The notes below the pieces were generated by a model that was not told the DNA's origin, searched no databases, and saw only the letters and a list, made by a program, of their open reading frames with translations. 64,000 nucleotides of DNA from Lentinula raphanica (Eukaryota > Basidiomycota > Agaricomycetes > Agaricales > Omphalotaceae). Location: positions 124,001-188,000 of the forward strand of contig JANVFP010000003.1 in NCBI GenBank assembly GCA_027919835.1. Direction: 5' to 3'. Shown piece by piece: positions 36,460-48,150 of the stretch. A program made the position numbers and the translations under genes. Each line of letters starts with the position of its first letter. Position 1 is the first letter of the stretch.

Positions 36460-37093
36460 AAGATAAAGACTAACCTTAGCACTCAATGAAGAGCAATATC
36501 CATTCGGGATTGTTGTTGTCGTACTGGATTGTCATTGTCGTACTAGATTGTCCTACTAGATCATCATTGTCATACTGGAGCACCTCGCGACCAGCACCAT
36601 CAGCATCGAGTTCTCCAACTAGATCTTCTTCATCCTTGCCGTCCTCAACTGGAGAAATTGGATGTGAAGGGCCCAGAGGTACGAGGATATCTTTGATTGA
36701 ATCATTCATGTGGGAAGGATAAGGAAGGGTGGGCATAGCGGTAGTGTTTCAATTTGTTGGTGGCGTAGTTGCAGCATGAGGAATGGATTGTGAAGTGGGT
36801 GAGAAGCCCTTACTGTTTCATCATCTTATGTAATCTGCAATCCAGTGCTCGATTGGGAGTTCAGCATGGGATCTGGATTCGATTTCCTTTTTAGGTGTTC
36901 GTTTACCTCGAGCTCTTGCTCTATGTTGCCGATGTTCAATCGTCCTCAATTTGTCTCACCTCAGTCAAAACATATACCAAATTCACAACAAAAAACTTGC
37001 TGAGAAGGAGCAAAATACGGAGCGGAAACCCTGACATTTTATACACAAACTTGCAAGAAAACTCGCAAAATAAATTGATCAATCTAGCTGCCC
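36460..37093. other. Stretch without a convincing gene
   Basis: A minus-strand frame (36,736-36,476) is Asp/Glu-rich and contains a short repeated motif (YDND, YDNN) from a degenerate TACTGGATTGTCATTGTCG repeat at 36,515-36,575. It could be a terminal exon of something, but nothing was recognised. The rest shows no coding signal I trust. Confidence 0.35.
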
Positions 37094-38110
37094 CTAAGAC
37101 AAACTAACAGAGGATTCCCCTGCCTCCATTGGACGAATGGCCTCAGGCTGTTCCAACTGCGTTTGAAAGTGGGAAGATTCCAACAGATTTAACGCATTTT
37201 CTAGAGTAAGATGCAGACGATGCATCCGCTTGTTGAGCCTATAATTTTTGGCAATAAGCTGTTCGTTCTCTTGTCGCTCTTGTGATAGACGCTCCTGAAG
37301 TTGGTGATAGTGCTTTAGCAAAAGGTTGGCACATGCACATCCGCTGGGGAAGTGCGGGCAAAAGGCTGAAGAACAAAAATTTAACAATATGTAAGGACTG
37401 GTACGGAAGTGTGCACCTCACCAGATGGGGTTTGTTCCTCTTTGGCTATCTGAACTTTACCATTCTCTTCAACGTTAATTTGATCTGAGGTTCAATACGT
37501 TTTGAGTTAGGAAGAATTGAAATTCAATTTACGAGGACTCACACTCCATTGGAAGAAGTTCACCCGGTGAAGAAGGTTCAGGACTTGAACCATAGAGCTC
37601 AGGCTTTTGAGACTCTGGTGCGTATTCAGCATTTTCAATATCTGAGTCACTGTCTTCATCCTTGTCTAGGCGTAAAAGCAGTGGATCCAGACCCCGTGTT
37701 GTACACAACTTGTCCAAAAACTGTTGAGAGCCTACATCCTCATCGAATATGCAAGATTCGGTTATGCTGAACATAAGGATGAACTTCGTCATAAAAAATA
37801 CAATAACAATGGACAAACCTTTTATTGGCTTCTGTCGCTGCTAAAAAGCTGGGTCGAAGGTGAATAGTAGTAGATTCAGCCAAACGCCCTTTCTTGGCAA
37901 CGGGTGATAGTCGCTGAGAGGGCTCGTAATCATCGTCATCTGAGTCTGACCCAAGAGCATGATAATTCCGTTTGGCCAGTCGATTCAACTTCTGATGATT
38001 CATCTGCAGCAGTGCTGAGCAAAGAGCACACTTATGAGGACCAGTGAGGTCTGACACCGGATGTTTCTCAGCGTGGTTGCAAACAAACTTAAAGGAATGA
38101 TTGGGCGCCT
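37094..38110 (-). CDS. Unrecognised protein with Cys/His motif, acidic linker and coiled coil; 5' end uncertain
   Basis: Three minus-strand exons can be chained. The first (38,110 to about 37,815) has CNHAEKHPVSDLTGPHKCALC, a possible zinc-binding cluster, then GSDSDDDDYEPSQR. The second (about 37,770-37,535) is acidic (LDKDEDSDSDIENAEY). The last, after a short exon near 37,480-37,420, is CPHFPSGCACANLLLKHYHQ and a leucine-rich coiled coil (NYRLNKRMHRLHLTLENALN), stopping at 37,094. No ATG lies upstream in frame after the apparent acceptor at about 38,113, so an upstream exon is missing or unseen. A dimeric DNA-associated protein is conceivable; no function is claimed. Confidence 0.45.
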
Positions 38111-39515
38111 AATTTGCTGTAGGGGAATCAATTCATTGAGGTGGGCACTTATAACGATCTTTTATTGGAAGGTTGCCCAATTATTGGATTCCCGATTCGA
38201 GTCCTATACATAAACCTCTTCATCCTCCTGAACATATGTACTGTAATCCCTACACGCCGGTAGCCATCAAGCTCTCCATGCCATGAAAAACTTGAACGAG
38301 TACCTCAGTACTATGTACTGTAGAGACAGATATTAACATTCAACATTGAGACTTGGTGATGAAAAATGAAAAAAAGCTTGCTTAGATGATGCATGAGCAC
38401 GGCGGAAACGACTCACCCTGATGAGAACTTGAAACGGCCTACCTTTGTTTTCCCGAAAGAAGGAGCGGCGATTGACGAGCTCGAAGAAAGCTCGATGACC
38501 CCGGCCCCATGGACTGAAAATTATTGCTCCAAAGCGTGCGAGGACGACGATCTGTAAAACTCGAATAAACACAGAAACGCTCGCGGTGGTTAAGCTTATA
38601 CGTGAACCCTTCAAAGAATCAAACCAGCTCCAGGACAAACATTCACCGGCACCTCTGTCCATCCGTTCTTGTTCATCCTAACCCTCTTTGCCACTTGGGA
38701 TCCTTCTTCTTCTAGACCTTTCAAACACGAGGGGATTACACAGGAGGCCATCAACCTAGTCGAGCGAGTCAAAACCTCCTTGAAGTCTTCTTCTCCAATA
38801 CTCGTTCGTCCTTCCATCGTCGATGAATCACAGAAACACGCAATATGAAGCGGATCCTCCGGAGTGGGATAGAGTATTGATAATGATACTGCACATGATG
38901 CTTGTGCATGAACGTTAACATGACATCCAATCGGGCGATGTTCAACGTTGTCGTTGTCAACGTCAACCGGGTTGAACCTATTCGTGACAGAGTTAGACTG
39001 TCGAGTTTCGATGGAACTCTAAGAATAAGAGAACGGGGACGTGGTGGAGGAAAGAGAGAAGGAGAGCGTGAGAAAGGTTGAGAGTGAGGTTCGAGGGGAA
39101 GCAGGCAGGCTAACGATCATCGTTGTGCGTTGTGCTTTGACGATGCAGCCACGCTACATCGGAACTTCGAAGATGGTCAGAGGGGTGAGAGTGTAGCTTG
39201 TGGGAAGACTCGGAGGTGAGGAAGTCTGACTTGATTTTGTACTCGATTTTCTTGAATCCTTGAGTCCTTGAGAGAACATCCAGCTTCGTCGACCTTAATT
39301 GCAGTTAAATTCTTCATCGTCCGACGTTCGTTTGAATGCACCCAATCGCAAATGCAAGGTTTTGAGGTAAGAGAACAAACGGGACCCGGTTGAGAAGAAA
39401 GAGTTGGTTTTTCAGTTGACAACACTCGAAGATCAGAGGAATTCCGGGTCACCAGCTGCGTTTACTATGTACCCCCGTCCTCGGTCCTCGGTCTTCAAGA
39501 TAGTTTCAAGACGAA
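38111..39515. other. Non-coding or decayed stretch
   Basis: No convincing gene. Sequence at 38,520-38,800 (GACGATCTGTAAAACTCG, AACGCTCGCGGTGG, CTTCTTCTAGACC, CCTAGTCGAGCGAGTC) has diverged counterparts at 39,945-40,180 (GACGATCTGTGAAACCC, AACGCTGGCGGTCC, CTTCTTCTAGATTG, CCTAGTCGAGCTAGTC), so both are copies of one unidentified repeat. Confidence 0.4.
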
Positions 39516-39796
39516 CATCAGGAAAAATATTCTCATCTCTAGAGTCCCCAGAGATACCCCCCAATTCCTAGGTAGTCTCAGAGAGCCTAGAGTATCTGAG
39601 TTCTTTGGGGCTTCTAAAAGTTCTCTGGGTGCTTTCTAGTGCTTTCTGGTGCTTTCTGGTGCTTTCAGATGCTTTCAGGATCTTTCAGGATCTCTAGGAT
39701 GTTTTTTGATCTTTCAAAGCTCACAAAAATCTCTGAGCAGCCTAGGAATTGGGGGTATCTCTAGGGACTCTAGAGATGGGAATATTTTTCCTGATG
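39516..39796. mobile_element. MITE, CATCAGGAAAAAT family, 281-base variant
   Basis: Terminal repeats CATCAGGAAAAAT and ATTTTTCCTGATG. Inner arms CATCTCTAGAGTCCC and GGGACTCTAGAGATG are perfect complements. A tract of GGTGCTTTCT-type 10-12-base repeats fills 39,620-39,690. The flanks again match by AA. Confidence 0.8.
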
Positions 39797-40853
39797 AACT
39801 TGGTGGAAGGTTGCCCAGAGTTGTATCTCCAGAGAAAGATGATCGATCTGGTTGATAGATGACTGATCAAGCCAAAATGTGTCCGGATTAGTGAACGAAA
39901 AAAAAAAACAAAGTTTTGCCTGGATACCTTGCTTGAGTTGTGAGAGATTGACGATCTGTGAAACCCAAATCAACACCGTGACAAAGGACCGAAACGCTGG
40001 CGGTCCTGATAGTAAACACATGCACCCTTCAGGCTTCGACCCATGTCCAGACCCACACCCAAATTCCTTCTATTCACCCCTTCCCTCTATTGCTCTACCC
40101 TTCTCCGTCTCCTCTTTCTTCTAGATTGTTGCCCCTCTGAGAACAGAACAGAGATCCATCTACCTAGTCGAGCTAGTCACTGGCGTGCGAGGTTGAGTTG
40201 AGCTGGTATGAAGAGGACATCCCGGATGGTGATCTACTCACGACGCAATCAGTTCGCAGTACGAAACACTGGCTAGCAGCTTGACTCACTTGAGCCCAAT
40301 ACATATCCTTCATCTCCTTTGATCATCTCGCTTTCCCTCTGTACTTCACCCTCCTCGGTCTTCTTCATGGCCCAGCTGAAAACAAACGGAATCCATTTCA
40401 GTCAAGATCTTCACCGCTCGTCCATTGACAACTCACATGAGTAGCCAATCTGCAGCGTATACCAATACTCTGAGTCTTCGTCGTCGAACGTTTGTGAATG
40501 CGTTTCTCTCGAGGTTGCCATTACATCGCCAGTTTGGACTTTTTGAGGTGACCGAAGGGAGCTTGGCGGGGAAAAGAGGGGGAGAAGGAGAAGGAGAAGA
40601 AAGGGAAGAAACCAATCCACTCCTATAGTGCTTGACGAAGCTATAAAAGAGGTGGAGGTTGGAGCGAGTTCTGTTACACGTGAGCGTAAATTTCATCAAC
40701 GATTGTCGGCGTCTAATTTTCATTTCCAGACACACACACTGAGGCTCTGACCAACAACAGACAGAACAAGTACTTGTTTGCAAACACTACGATATACAGT
40801 TATTGTACAATCAGACCATATATACTGTCACTACTACTTAGGAGCCCCATAAC
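39797..40853. other. Second copy of the decayed repeat; no gene recognised
   Basis: Diverged homologue of parts of 38,300-39,000. It has pyrimidine-rich tracts and short frames only. A possible 3' flank of the dynein/SF3B1 mosaic lies at 40,780-40,853. Confidence 0.35.
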
Positions 40854-41965
40854 TCAAATAAAGACTTGCAAAGGATGTCTGTCATAAACGTTCTTTCCTT
40901 CACTCAACTCCCCAAGGTCAGGATAGAACGGAACCAACGCATCCGCAGCGCCGAGATAGAGCGCTTTGTAGATACGCCAGTAAACCTCCCTCACCTTCCT
41001 AGCCGGATGCAAAAGTCCCTGCAAGACATAGATTAGAAGCACACCGGGGCCAAGCGTCACTCGCATAGCTTCAATCGCATCCATGACAGCCCCGATAACA
41101 TGTGGGGAGGTCTCAAAGCAGTTTGGCCACACAAGATTCATCAAGTGCAGCATGGAGTCTTCACATCCTAGACCAGCAACACCTAACGCTAGATGTTTGA
41201 CGATAGTACTTGCCGTTTGTCGGTGGACCAGATCACGATCTGTCAGTGCGTCCTCGAGCATGGTGACGACAGAATCGCAATAGTAGGCAGACTGGGGACT
41301 GACGTATTCGAACACGAACAACAAAGCCTTGAGACAACCTGTTCTGACGTTGAGCTCGGCGGTTCGATACTCATTCAGGATAGCGGGAATGCAGGTGAAA
41401 GCTGATGGAGGGCAAAAGAGCAGATCACCTTCGGAGAAGTATTGTTCCAGAATTGCAGCAACCTGTTTCTGTGTTTCGAGAGCGGCTGAAGCGGCGGCAT
41501 CTGAGGGAAGGATTTCATTATTGCGACGTGCAAGTGCGTCACCGGCGTCTTCTTCGTCTGAATCGATGGGGCTGGTTGACAAGGTACTGAGATAGTTTTC
41601 ATATACCATAGAAGGCTCGACGATATCTTCACTGAACCAGATCATACCACAACGACTGACAGTAGCGAGCGTCGCATATTTCAAGTGCTCGACCTCGAAC
41701 ATGATTCGGACATTGGGAGGAAGATTCAGTCGTTCACCATTGGGCAATGTGAGAAGTTTATTGTCGTCGAGGACACTGATGATAGTGCTAGATTAGAAAA
41801 CTGTTTCTTGCCTCAATGGATGAGAACACAAACTGACCTATTCAGATTCTCGACCCACTCGGGATCAACATCTCCATCAAAAATAATCCAGTGGCGCTTT
41901 CCACTCTCGCCGCGAGCATCGTCAACAATTCTTCGTAGAATGTGCGTGAATAACCCATCATTCCA
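40854..41965 (-). pseudogene. Dynein heavy chain AAA2 end fused in frame to SF3B1 C-terminus
   Basis: From the palindromic element the minus strand reads [20 protein letters not shown] and DPEWVENLN. After an intron (41,841-41,781) come DDNKLLTLPNGERLNLPPNV and SRCGMIWFSEDIVEPSM, the textbook dynein AAA2 end, then the linker to AAA3 as far as AAILEQYFSEGDL. At about 41,410 the same frame changes to FTCIPAILNEYRTAELNV, LEDALTDRDLVHRQTAS, GCEDSMLHLMNLVWPNCFET and LHPARKVREVYWRIYKALY. These are the last HEAT repeats of the U2 snRNP factor SF3B1, and the frame ends at the expected SF3B1 stop (40,854). No stop interrupts the join. Both parent proteins are conserved enough that the identification is firm. 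Whether the chimera is transcribed is unknown. Confidence 0.9.
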
Positions 41966-43140
41966 CACAGGATACAGTAAAGCTTTTGTAAAAAAGACTG
42001 ATAAGTTATCGGGTACCTATTGCAAATAGTTGTGATAACCCGGAGGGGGTCCCGGAAATGGCCCCGGGGGGTGGTCATGCCTGTCACCACCTGTCACATA
42101 TGGCTTATATTTACTGTTTTGGGTAATTAATAATCATCCAGATATTAAATAAGCAGTACATTTTCAAAAAAACTCGAAAATTCATAAAAATTCTTAAAAA
42201 ACCTAAAATGGCCTGATTAGGTCAGATCAGGATATGTAAGCAAATGACCTCATATGATAAAAAATGATGTAGGGCCAATGTAGGTACTAAAAATAGCCCA
42301 AAAAATTAATAAAAATGCAAAAAATATTTAGGGATGGTATAGAGCCTATTGCAGGCCCAGGCACATCAAAATTACCAAAAAAGGTAAAAATTGATCATGA
42401 TCTCATCTTGTAGCAAAAAATCTGAAAAAAATCCTAAAAATAGTCAAAAAATTCAGGGGTGCCTTGTTGGCCCTGAAAATGCAAAATAAAAAAAATACGC
42501 GACAAGTGTAAAAATTTTCATCACTCCAAATCATACCAAATCCACTATACAGTCAGTATATATGATGTATATGCTATATTTAGCATCCTAGTACCTTTAT
42601 TGGGCTAAAAATAGAACTTGATCTCATCTGATAGCAAAAAATCTGAAAAAATCATAAAAATTACTCAAAAAATTCAGGGGTGCCTCATTGGCCCTGAAAA
42701 TGCAAAATAAAAAAATTTACATGACACAATTGAAAAACAACATCACTCCAAATCATACCAAATCCACTACACAGTCAGTATATGTCATGTATATGCCATT
42801 TATAGCACCCCTAGTACCCTCAATCACTTATATCACTCAAGAATCATACCAAACTGAATAATTTGGGAAGTAAATATATTGTACATGATATTTTTAGCAC
42901 ACCTAGTACCCTTGATAACTTAGAACAATTTATATTACTCAATATGTTCAGTACACTTGGCACTTATCATACCTAACACACTAAAACTCATAACAGTACT
43001 TACTTAACACAGTTGACAATGAAAATACTGTAAACAGTGTTATCAGTCATTATACTTAACACACTTGACAGTCAAAAAGTCGGAACAATTGTTATACTAT
43101 AACACACTCATAACAACGAGTTTTGGGCGCTTATGGGCGC

Positions 43141-43344
43141 TTATTTGGTGTTTTTGAGTCGAAATTCATTAATAGCACACTCAATAATTTTTGTCTGGGC
43201 TCTATACTGTGTCAGGATGTTGTCTATATCATATTCATCTAGATACAATTCAGGGAGCTCGAAAATTGAACCTGTGGGGCTGGCTATATTGTGATCTTTT
43301 GAAATATAACAGTGTTTTATGTAAATGTCAGTGCATACACCCAT
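43141..43344 (-). CDS. Small conserved frame of palindromic element copy 3, left arm
   Basis: A 67-codon frame identical in protein to 33,990-34,193, with YDIDNILTQYRAQTKIIECA. It differs from the mirrored frame at 43,614 over its middle third (ASPTGSIFELPELYLDEY against PSPTGCNLEFSELYQVYY). Confidence 0.3.
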   Translation of the reverse strand: MGVCTDIYIKHCYISKDHNIASPTGSIFELPELYLDEYDIDNILTQYRAQTKIIECAINEFRLKNTK

Positions 43345-43613
43345 GTTGTGAAGTCAAACTGCTATTGGGTTATGAGAAGAGTCATCCTACAACCTATTCT
43401 ATGCTATCTCTATGTGATACAGCCAAGAGATCTGTAATGGGGGTCATTGAATATGACATCTATTGTTACATGTAAGTGTAGACATCTATAGTGTACATGA
43501 AACATGTACATGTATATCACAGAGTCCAATAGTCATAGTGAGTATCTGAACCATGTCCAGACACTTCTAGTAGACTGTAGGAGTGATTCCCTCATCAACC
43601 ACTATCAGTATAC

Positions 43614-43826
43614 TTGCATTACATGGACATATGCATTGACATTTACATAAAACATTGTTATATTTCAAAAGATCACAATATACCCAGTCCCACAGGCTGT
43701 AATCTTGAGTTCTCCGAACTGTATCAAGTGTATTATGATATAAACAACATCCTTACACAATATAGAGCCCAGACAAAAATTATTGAGTGTGCTATTAATG
43801 AATTTCGACTCAAAAACACCAAATAA
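43614..43826 (+). CDS. Small conserved frame of palindromic element copy 3, right arm
   Basis: A 70-codon frame starting MHYMDICIDIYIKHCYISKD and ending INEFRLKNTK, then TAA in the shared TAAGCGCCCATAAGCGCCC. It is homologous to the frame at 28,294-28,497 of the other palindromic family. No known domain was recognised. Confidence 0.35.
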   Translation: MHYMDICIDIYIKHCYISKDHNIPSPTGCNLEFSELYQVYYDINNILTQYRAQTKIIECAINEFRLKNTK

Positions 43827-45002
43827 GCGCCCATAAGCGCCCAAAACTCGTTGTTATGAGTGTGTTATAGTATAACAATTGTTCCGACTTTTTGACTGTC
43901 AAGTGTGTTAAGTATAATGACTGATAACACTGTTTACAGTATTTTCATTGTCAACTGTGTTAAGTAAGTACTGTTATGAGTTTTAGTGTGTTAGGTATGA
44001 TAAGTGCCAAGTGTACTGAACATATTGAGTAATATAAATTGTTCTAAGTTATCAAGGGTACTAGGTGTGCTAAAAATATCATGTACAATATATTTACTTC
44101 CCAAATTATTCAGTTTGGTATGATTCTTGAGTGATATAAGTGATTGAGGGTACTAGGGGTGCTATAAATGGCATATACATGACATATACTGACTGTGTAG
44201 TGGATTTGGTATGATTTGGAGTGATGTTGTTTTTCAATTGTGTCATGTAAATTTTTTTATTTTGCATTTTCAGGGCCAATGAGGCACCCCTGAATTTTTT
44301 GAGTAATTTTTATGATTTTTTCAGATTTTTTGCTATCAGATGAGATCAAGTTCTATTTTTAGCCCAATAAAGGTACTAGGATGCTAAATATAGCATATAC
44401 ATCATATATACTGACTGTATAGTGGATTTGGTATGATTTGGAGTGATGAAAATTTTTACACTTGTCGCGTATTTTTTTTATTTTGCATTTTCAGGGCCAA
44501 CAAGGCACCCCTGAATTTTTTGACTATTTTTAGGATTTTTTTCAGATTTTTTGCTACAAGATGAGATCATGATCAATTTTTTTCCTTTTTTGGTAATTTT
44601 GATGTGCCTGGGCCTGCAATAGGCTCTATACCATCCCTAAATATTTTTTGCATTTTTATTAATTTTTTGGGCTATTTTTAGTACCTACATTGGCCCTACA
44701 TCATTTTTTATCATATGAGGTCATTTGCTTACATATCCTGATCTGACCTAATCAGGCCATTTTAGGTTTTTTAAGAATTTTTATGAATTTTCGAGTTTTT
44801 TTGAAAATGTACTGCTTATTTAATATCTGGATGATTATTAATTACCCAAAACAGTAAATATAAGCCATATGTGACAAGTGGTGACAGGCATGACCACCTC
44901 CCGGAGCCATTTCCGGGACCCCCTCCGGGTTATCACAACTATTTGCAATAGGTACCCGATAACTTATCAGTACTTTTTACAAAAGTTTTACAGTATCAGC
45001 TG

Positions 45003-47250
45003 CATTCCATTCTCTTGTAGTGGAATCTAGAGTGCCATATAACCCGTCCTTGTGCAGGGCTTTTGAGTCAATGACATATTCGACTCCTTCGACTCCGTCG
45101 AATCGTTCCAAAGCAGCCAACAAAACCCGCCACGCATTCGTTTTACCGGTACCCGAGGGCCCGACCATCATCAGACCATGCTGGATCTTCTGTATTTGGT
45201 ATAGCTGCAGGATCTTGGCAATCCAGCGTTCTCCAGTTACCAGCTTACGTTCCTTGCAAATTTTGTAAATTTCGCCTCGCAAGCGATCCAAGTCCACTGG
45301 CAAATAGTCCACACCCGGGAAGACGTCCGCCAAGAGACTGGGTAATCATTAGCACGGGAGGGACAGGACTACGAAGTCACTTACTTTGTTAGCAGCGGAA
45401 CGTCATCCACAACGAGTTTGGGCACAATGGTTTCCGTTACACTCTGAATCAGAATGATCTGCGGCGATGACGTCGGAGAGCTCAACAGCTGCGCCGTCTG
45501 CATCTGCCTGTTCCCAGGCCTTCAACAAACGCTCACGTTTGAGTATACCAGCGCTGGCCAAGACAGCCTTGAGTGCTCGAAGACCGAAATCATAATGAGG
45601 CTGCGGTGAGAGTTGTTCATCGCAGAGATTGAAGAATGGAACGATCTTGGACGCCAGAGATTCTGCAGTACGGAAACCTTGAGAGAACAGCATGATTTGG
45701 GCGATTAACTCTCGGTCAGGACGTGTCATCGCCATTCTAAAAGTCAATGGGTCATTCTCGTTCTTCAGACAATGTCACAAGGAGCCTACGTACGGTCTGA
45801 ACAACTTGGTCAAGTTGGGAGGTAACTGAGAACGTCCGGCGTAGGTAGGGTTAGTCGTGATGAATATTCCTATCACGAATATCAAGAAAGGTTCTCCGAA
45901 AACAAATGAGTGGCGTATGTCATACCGATGTTCTTGTTGATCTTCAAGTTCTTGCCGACCAGCTCAATTTCGGTGTTAGGGTTCTTGACTAAAGCTGCTA
46001 GACCTTGTTGAATCGTCTGAACTTGCTGAGAGACGGCACTCAAAATTCGCTCTTCCAACCGGTTAAACTCGTTGAAGCAGCCCCAAGCGCCTAGTACTTG
46101 ACAGAGACCGACAAAGATTCTTCCCATTGCTTTGAAGTCAAAGTTCTCGTCACAACAGAAGACCAATACGAATCGACTTAGTTGAACACCGAGGGCCTTG
46201 ACAGATTCAGTTTTACCTAGATCCAAAGTGAGCACAAGAAAACAGGCTAACAAGGAATTATCTACCTGTCCCAGCTGGTCCAAAAGGTGCGCCACCCAGT
46301 TGGTTATCAAGAGCTTGCGTGAGTGTGAGGTACACACGATCCGTAAGTGGAGTCTGTACAAGCTTGTCCAGGACACCAAGGTATTCCCATCCATAAGGGA
46401 AAGTAGCATCCGCGGCTTTAATCGTCGATCGGTCGAGCGGGTTCGATATGCTCCTGTCAAGATAGAACCTCATTTGGTATAGCCAAGTGAAGCCATCCTT
46501 GTCCATGACGTGTTGTTGAAGTAGAGACCTAGTAACATCGCGCTGGTGTACGAGATCATTGATGAGATGCTCGCACTTTCGTCGAGTAACAGGGCCGAGT
46601 TCCTGGAGCACGATATCGGCAAGAAGATCGAGGGCTTGGTTCACAGTGTCCAATGCCGCCTGAGGAGCCTGATTAGCTTCTAGAGCGCTCTCAACAGAAG
46701 CGGTCCAAGCGATTTGGACAGCCAGAGTGACCAACTGGGCTGGGTACTTTTCCATCCAAGAGACGAATTCCTCCATACCGAGCTTGGAGTCCGTGCCATA
46801 GAAGGTTTGAAGCTCTTCGACTGCTGCAGAAAGCAATGTAGCCAGTGAAACTTGCATGGACGACTCTATCTTTGCAAGCCAGTCCTTGATCTTGGGGAAA
46901 TCCTTCAAGAGAATAGGCTCCGTGAACATAACTTCTTCTCCTTCTCTTGAAGCCATCCCCTGGATCTGCGTAAGGTCATCGTCGAGGGTAATGGTGGAGA
47001 TACCCGCAAACATCTTCTTTGGATGTTTCATGATACGCAGGATATCTTTGCTGTTTCCAATGATCTCGAGCAGGTCATCGTCACCAACGAAATAGAATCG
47101 AGGGAAGGAAGACCGCTCTCGTTCGAGGTACTCTCCAAGAGCCTTCTTGATCTTGTTAAGCAGATCTGCAAGTCGCTCGAGACTCTTTTGAATTCCTTGA
47201 TCCTTAATGTGAGGAGACGGTCTTCTGCCATTCTAATATATCTACCTTAT
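45003..47250 (-). pseudogene. Dynein heavy chain fragment: linker end, AAA1 and N-terminal AAA2
   Basis: Spliced minus-strand exons give the linker end ([28 protein letters not shown]), then AAA1 with [14 protein letters not shown] (Walker A, split by an intron at about 46,265-46,213), a Walker B region, the AAA1 sensor stretch IFITTNPTYAGRS, and AAA2 with [17 protein letters not shown] before the palindromic element at 45,002. The Walker B reads [14 protein letters not shown], with Asn where dyneins have Asp, and an extra Leu precedes it. Upstream the linker is joined abruptly: NKCRLIR is followed directly by IQKSLERLADLL, so about 90 residues are missing. Retained introns show this is DNA-level duplication, not a retrocopy. 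As a motor it would be non-functional. Confidence 0.9.
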
Positions 47251-48150
47251 TAGACGACACTTATTCTGATAGTTGACCAGATCGAGAGTGTAGTTCGTCC
47301 AGATTTCCTTGACCTGCTTGATATACTCTTCCAACGCCATCTATGAAGAAGGGTGAGGAATCCTATCTTGTCTAACAGTATGCAATCCATACCTTTCCCC
47401 GTGCTTGGAATATCACCTCCTTGATCAACGACTCATTCTTCTTGAGGTCCAAATCATGAACATTGCCCAGCGTCATCCTATATGGTACATACCGGTCGTT
47501 ATAAGACTCTTGGAGAAAGTCCGCAACACAAAGAACCACTCACAACGTCAAACTAATCTGCGCAGGCAATTTCAACACCTTAAACAACTGCTTCCAATGC
47601 CTATCCTTCAACGCCTCCGACTCCAAATCCGACACAATAGGATTCGACTTCAACAAACCCCTCGCACATCCTGCACATACTCAAACGCCGCATACTGTCT
47701 CATCCTCGTCGGCATCTCCTTTGTCGAACCCAACAACCCATCTATATGTTGCCTCAGCTTCCTCGGCTGCACCGTCGCCCAAGTCATCTCTCTCAAATCA
47801 CTAATCTGGTTCCAAATCCCACTCAACGCAGTCCAGACGGCTTTGAGATCGCGTAGTTCTTCGAAAACGGGCTCGAGACGCGTGTGTCGGGTTAGTCCGA
47901 GGTCCAGGGCTTCCTTCGCGCGGCAGACGAGGTCGTAGTCTTCTTGGACACGGGTGAGTTTGCCTTCGAAGACGTTGATGGTGTTCATGGCGGTGTCTGC
48001 GCGGATGTTTCCCTGTACGGGTCGAGTCTGCTCCCATTCTGTGATAATCGATCATCGGACCCCATGCTTTCGTTTTCTTTTTGAGGTCTTGAACAAATGT
48101 GATGAAGGTGACGGCTGCTGCCGTGGAGGAATTTGCTGGAGCTAGAAGCT
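47251..48150 (-). pseudogene. Dynein heavy chain fragment: N-terminal linker region
   Basis: The minus strand reads [16 protein letters not shown] (48,120-48,070), then after a frame break [69 protein letters not shown] and, after introns, [20 protein letters not shown] (about 47,340). The order is that of the dynein tail-linker. About 70 residues are missing between MIDY and EWEQ, with a frameshift, and its left neighbour segment is absent (see 45,003-47,250). Confidence 0.85.

Larger units (their letters stand above)
41966..45002. mobile_element. Palindromic foldback element, CACAGGATAC family, complete copy 3
   Basis: Runs from CACAGGATACAG to CAGTATCAGCTG and is flanked by the 7-base duplication CATTCCA (41,959-41,965 and 45,003-45,009). 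Deleting the element with one duplicate gives ...[16 protein letters not shown]... in the dynein frame, so the insertion is precise. It is 3,037 bases long with near-perfect arms of about 1.2 kb and a diverged paired centre. It is almost identical to copy 2 in inverted orientation, which indicates recent mobility. It encodes only the small palindromic frames. Confidence 0.97.

Noticed and set aside
47405..47938. 177-codon plus-strand frame
   Set aside because: Antisense to well-conserved dynein linker sequence; its composition is an artefact of the coding strand.
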